This document shows, one piece after another, positions 59,601 through 64,000 of a DNA stretch of 64,000 nt (position 1 is its first letter; the number at the start of each line of letters is the position of its first letter). This stretch comes from Manihot esculenta (lineage: Eukaryota; Streptophyta; Magnoliopsida; Malpighiales; Euphorbiaceae). The stretch lies in NCBI RefSeq assembly GCF_001659605.2, contig NC_035161.2, positions 27,389,691 to 27,453,690 of the forward strand, read 5' to 3'. A program made the position numbers and the translations under genes. The notes beneath the pieces are model-generated. The model worked only from the letters and a program-made list of their open reading frames with translations, had not been told where the DNA came from and ran no database searches.

Positions 59601-60100
59601 ATATTTATAAATAAAATAACGACTTGTGTAGATAAACAATATATATTTTAATGACCAAATTAATTTTTTTTATAAATTATTTAATATTTAAAATTTATTT
59701 ATTTAATTAATTTAAATTCACATTAAATAAATTTATTCAGAGAATAAATTATTTTTTTAATTTTTTAAAAATACTCTATATTTAAATTTAAACTTAAAAT
59801 TTATATCATTTTATTTTATCTTCTAAATATCATTAAATTAAATTTAGCGAACATTCAAGAGTTTCTTTTTTACTTGGGTGATTAATAAATTCATAAAATC
59901 GTGTCAACCTAATAAATTTACAATATCAAAGAATCTAATCATGATGTCTAATGAATATATTGAAGCTTCAAAGTTAAGCTTAAGCACCCTAATTAAGCAA
60001 TCTTTTTTGCCATCATAACTCTCTGAATCACAAGCTCCACTAACATTTTAAAAATATCATTAAGGTTATGTCTCTATATGTTGATTTTTTTGTTATTATA
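56641..60100. other. AT-rich intergenic DNA
   Basis: No convincing gene. There are long A/T runs, a TATATATA run at 58183-58194, and one isolated GC-rich patch at 59355-59375 (CCGGCCGGCGGCGGCC). Confidence 0.6.
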
Positions 60101-60115
60101 TCAATTGCTATTAAG

Positions 60116-60133
60116 CACGTGGATGTCACGTGT
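60116..60133. promoter_or_regulatory. paired G-box/ABRE motifs
   Basis: CACGTGG (60116-60122) and CACGTGT (60127-60133) are 11 bp apart, about one helical turn. Tandem ABREs are the usual requirement for abscisic-acid response in plant promoters. A DRE/CRT core GCCGAC follows at 60448-60453. Which gene they would serve is not visible; it may lie outside the window. Confidence 0.35.
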
Positions 60134-60699
60134 GGGTTCCAGACCAGGAAACAGCTGGGATCTTCTGCGACAACACTCATGGCACAAGGTGGGTAGGATT
60201 GGTCATCATTGATATTTTCATGAAATTGTAAATTATCTATTAATTAACTAATTAATATTAACTATATATAGTTTCAGTTAATACTTAGCTTTCACAAGCA
60301 ACGAACGCAATCATTGCTTCCATCTTCCCATAGCTAATTTTTCTTTCTAATATTATTTTAATTAAACTTTCTTAATTAGGTGATTTTGTACGGCATTGTA
60401 GAAATAGCTAGCAAACAATATTAATATTTAATTTTCTAATTAAGTTAGCCGACTGCTGTCGTTTGATTGGCTGGCGAGTAACGGTCCGTAACCATTCAAA
60501 AGAAATCATGATAAAATTGAAAATTAGGGAGTGGGGGGTGGGACACAAGCTAGGGTTTATGATTTGGTAAAAGCTAGTTATGTTGAAAATTGGGGATTTG
60601 CTTTTATGAGTAACAGCTGTGGACCTAATCTGTCTAATTAACATTATTTGATTGAGTAGCATTGTTTTTACTTCTCTTCTTTTTCTGCCTCCACTTTCT

Positions 60700-63600
60700 A
60701 TGGCTTTTATTTAATTCTAATATTTTAATAGTATAATTTATTTAAATTAATTAAGTAATTATTATTTATTTAAATAATATATATAATTACATTGAACTTT
60801 GTTAGGTCGCAACTGGGGTAGAGTGTCACAGATGACAAGATACCAGTGATCATTCAAAGCTAAAACATGAGTGGGAGATTTTAAAATCATAAAAATATAA
60901 TTATTTAATAGTTAAATAATTGGGGTGGGACGTATTTCTACGTATATACATGCCTTATTATTACATTTATTAATTATTAGATTCTTTGTGAACGTAGTTG
61001 GACTCTCTTTTTCTTTTTTTAATTTTTTTATTTTAACCTTTACACTTATGTGAAATATTTAAATAAATACTTTAATTATTTGAATCTAAATAGATATTTG
61101 GACTTTTTTAAATTAGACAAGTCACACTAAAATTAATAGAGGAAACAACGTTGTAATGCAAAATTAAGCCGTGGCCTACTAACAATTAATGGATGTGCTT
61201 TTTCTTTTCTTTTTTTTTTTTTTTTTACTATATCTCAATTTTAAAATTTATTATAAGTCTAAATAAAAAAAATGGCAAAATATATAATTTCATTTCGAAA
61301 TTTTATTTAAAAAATTAGTTGATATTCTAATTTTTTATTGTTAAGTTTTAGTATATGATGTTTATAAAAGTATAGCTATTGACTCCTACCATGATTTATC
61401 CATATTTTAAATTTTAAGAATTAAATAGTTAAATTTTATAAAATTTAAAAGATAAATAATTATAATTTATGAAATTTAGATATTAAATAATTATGTTTTT
61501 ATAAAGATTAATGGTAAATAGTTAATAACAAAAATATTAAATAAAAAAATAAAATTAATTTATTGATGAAGAAGAAATAAAAAAATTGGATTATTGAGAA
61601 AGAAAAAGTAAAAAAAAAAAGATTTTAAAAGTGAGATTATTAAGAAGAAGAAAAAAAATTAGATTTTAAAAATTGAATTATTGAATAATAAGAAGAATAA
61701 TAAATTGAGTTATTAAAAAAAAAAGAAAAAAAAGTTACTGGAGTAAAATTGAGTTTTAAATTTTTTTAAATTTATTTATAAGAAAAAAAATTACGGAAGA
61801 ATTAAGAGAAAATATAAAAATACTTTAATAAATTTCATAAAATTTTGAAATTAACTTAATAATAATAATACAAAAAACTTAAATCTTAAATCTTTCAAAT
61901 TAAAATAATATGAAAAAATTATTTTAATTTTTTAATTCATATAAAATTAAAATTATTCATGTTTATAAAAAAAATTAAAATAATATACATAAATTATTTT
62001 ATCTTTTAATTTCAATAGAATTAAAATTAATCACATTTCTAAAAAAAGTTAGAATAGTATATAGAAATTATTTTAAATTTTTATTTATTTTGTTAATTTC
62101 TGAAAAATTAAAACTAAAGTTTTAATTTTATTTTGAAGGTAACTTTTGTTTTTAGTTTGAAATACTTAGAAAGGTCATTTATAAAATTAATTAGATATTT
62201 TTTATTTTTTATTATTTAAAATGTAAAAATTAAATTAAATTGTTTTATTTTAATTATTTAATTGAATTTTTACTATATTTTCTAATTTATATTTTTCATT
62301 TGCATTTTTATTATTTTAGAAAAATTTTCATTTAAGACCTAAATAAATAATTTTTTATTGTATTTTACAGTTAATATAACATAAGTAAAATTTATTTTAA
62401 TATGAATATGAGACTATTAAATAATTTGAATAGTTAATCAATAAATAAAAATTATTGGATTGGATTGAATTATGATTATAAATCCAAATAATAAATTTTA
62501 TTATAAATTAAGATAGTCTTCGATCCAAATTTAATTCAAACCAACTATTCAACACACCTAATAACAATTAATTTCTCTGTTGAATTAATATTTATTGAAA
62601 TCCAATGAAAATCACAAGCTATTGGAATCACCTCCTGCTTAAAATTCTGTCTCTCAAGCTCTTTAATGGATATGAAAGATGATATTGATAGCAGTTAGAG
62701 GATAACAGATGTTAGCTGCCATGTCATCACATGAATCAATTTGGGTCAGTAGATGGTGCTATTTGTCCCATTCAAAAGATTGCTTAAGAGCTTATTCAAT
62801 CCTTCATATGAGTTTGGCAGCTAAAATCAGCTTTTTACCTTGTTTTTTTTTTAACTACAAGGGTAATTTATAACAATTTCCTTTGTGTTGAAGTAATGAA
62901 AAATTTTCATTATATATATATATATAAGTATTAGAAAGAAACAAAATAAAATAAAAAAATAATAAAATTACTTAATTAGACCAATTTATTTATAATTTTA
63001 AACGTTTAGATTAAAATATAAAATGGTATAATTTTTTTAGTCAAACTACAGTATTACTTATTTTGTAGTGGCATGATTAAATTGAGATGTAGTATATACA
63101 CGTATACATATAACCATTTAGCATTGGGGGAAATTGGGAAACGATGAGGAATATCATCATAATCAAGTAAGGAAATAATAAGGAGCATGTGAGTGGAAAT
63201 TTGTTCCTATCAAAGAAGGAAAGAAAAGTGAAATAATTGCAGCTAAAATTATGGTAAAGAGATCTAAATCATATCATTACATCCTAATATAATTATTAAT
63301 GCTTATACACAATTCTAGTCTTTGTATGATTTGCTTTAATTAATTAATTAATTTAACAAAACACTTAATTATATGAAGATATACAATTGCACAAGTCATG
63401 GCTTTCAATTTGATGGAGGCAAGTCAAAATCAAGATGGTGGGACAAAAGCTAGGCTTTTGAGTCATTTTGATTATAATGGTTGTTTGTGCATGAAAAAAA
63501 AAAGAGAAACTTTTAGTTCATCATCATGTTAGCTAGTGTTGCAGTCTTGGAACTGAGTTTGGTGACTTAGAAATTCAAGGATTAGGTTAAAACAAGGAAA

Positions 63601-64000
63601 GCTTTTATATCCTCACATGGGCTTGGAGACTTTATTATTAAAATTAATATGTTATCATATGGTCATGCTTGATGAATTTTGATGATCCAATTTAACTTAT
63701 GATGAATTCTTAGAGAAGCTGTTTCTTTTACCGAATATGTTTGTGTAAAATCCAAAAGCCTGGTTTATGGGGGAGATGAAAAAGCTTAAAAGCCAAGAAA
63801 TCCTGTGGGAGACAAAAGGAGACCCACAGAGCAGCAAAGCTCCTTGAATCAAGGCCTGTAAAGAAAGAACTTTTGGAAGGAAAGGGGATATGAAGAGTTA
63901 GGACACCAATCCTTATCCTGTCTGTCATGACAGATGTAGCAAAATTAAGGTTGCTTTGATTTTCAGGTAATGTATCTGTATATTTGGGGTCACTGCCCAT
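60700..64000. other. AT-rich intergenic DNA to the window end
   Basis: Nothing gene-like is supported. It contains poly-T and poly-A runs (61210-61228, 61610-61620) and a TATATATATATA run near 62911-62925. The last 300 bp (63700-64000) are less AT-rich and could be the edge of a gene to the right. Confidence 0.5.

Noticed and set aside
60408..60662. 84-codon minus-strand frame
   Set aside because: It overlaps AT-rich promoter-like DNA, and the composition follows the base content.
63398..63532. 44-codon plus-strand frame beginning MAFNLMEASQNQ
   Set aside because: Too short, ends in a poly-A derived lysine run, with no similarity recognised.
63728..64000. 90-codon minus-strand frame at the window edge
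   Set aside because: No recognisable domain and no clear codon bias or splice support; probably chance.

Overview
The window looks like nuclear DNA of a dicot plant. It combines AT-rich intergenic sequence, the end of a domesticated hAT-transposase-like gene, and a large block of nested Ty3/gypsy chromoviruses of the Tekay/Del type. I cannot name the species from sequence alone. No prokaryotic or organellar genes are present.

Left flank (1-14310). The 3' part of a hAT-like gene occupies 1-1089, followed by about 7 kb of AT-rich, nearly gene-free DNA with two weak coding candidates (2791-2931 minus, 5623-5784 plus). A decayed gypsy remnant with a gag pseudogene lies at about 7976-9281. A non-autonomous Mutator-like element (9291-11380) is inserted in or next to it, with an exact 9-bp target duplication and terminal repeats built from consecutive hairpins. 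Then come unclassified repeats: a 254-bp tandem duplication and a degenerate TGATGACC-type array.

Nest (14311-56025). One Tekay-like element, O, lies on the minus strand and is flanked by CACTA. It has been broken up by copies of its own family, and I resolved the order from target-site duplications (TSDs). O's 3' LTR carries N1 (14718-22285, minus, CAACT), which itself holds solo LTR S1 (15487-16442, plus, GAATG), and N2 (22593-32555, plus, CATAG). O's pol carries a 3'-truncated copy B (about 36389-43932, minus), which holds solo LTR S2 (36866-39067, plus, TCTGG). O's gag/protease region carries solo LTR S3 (44608-46890, plus, TGGAC) and an inverted-duplicated LTR fragment P (48165-49907, CTCTC). 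O's 5' LTR carries D (50663-53948, minus, GGAGC), which holds E (52119-52836, minus, TCCAC).

N2 is the only structurally complete element: two LTRs of about 2.3 kb, a tRNA-iMet primer site, a polypurine tract and an uninterrupted 1681-codon gag-protease-RT-RNaseH-integrase-chromodomain frame. Every other coding copy is broken, mostly by C-to-T changes in CAG/CTG context. The LTRs share dense arrays of TTCGGCCGCCGAA-type motifs on both sides of the promoter, an inverted repeat at the predicted transcription start, conserved splice-donor-like sites and a short minisatellite.

Right flank (56026-64000). About 0.6 kb of the repeat that O interrupted is followed by AT-rich DNA with no convincing gene. 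A pair of G-box/ABRE motifs and a DRE core lie near 60.1-60.45 kb.

The most unusual objects are P (both ends are U5 termini, with near-identical inverted arms), E (one end lies inside gag yet it has a TSD), the hairpin-tiled Mutator-like termini, and the conserved LTR splice-donor plus pre-gag acceptor arrangement.
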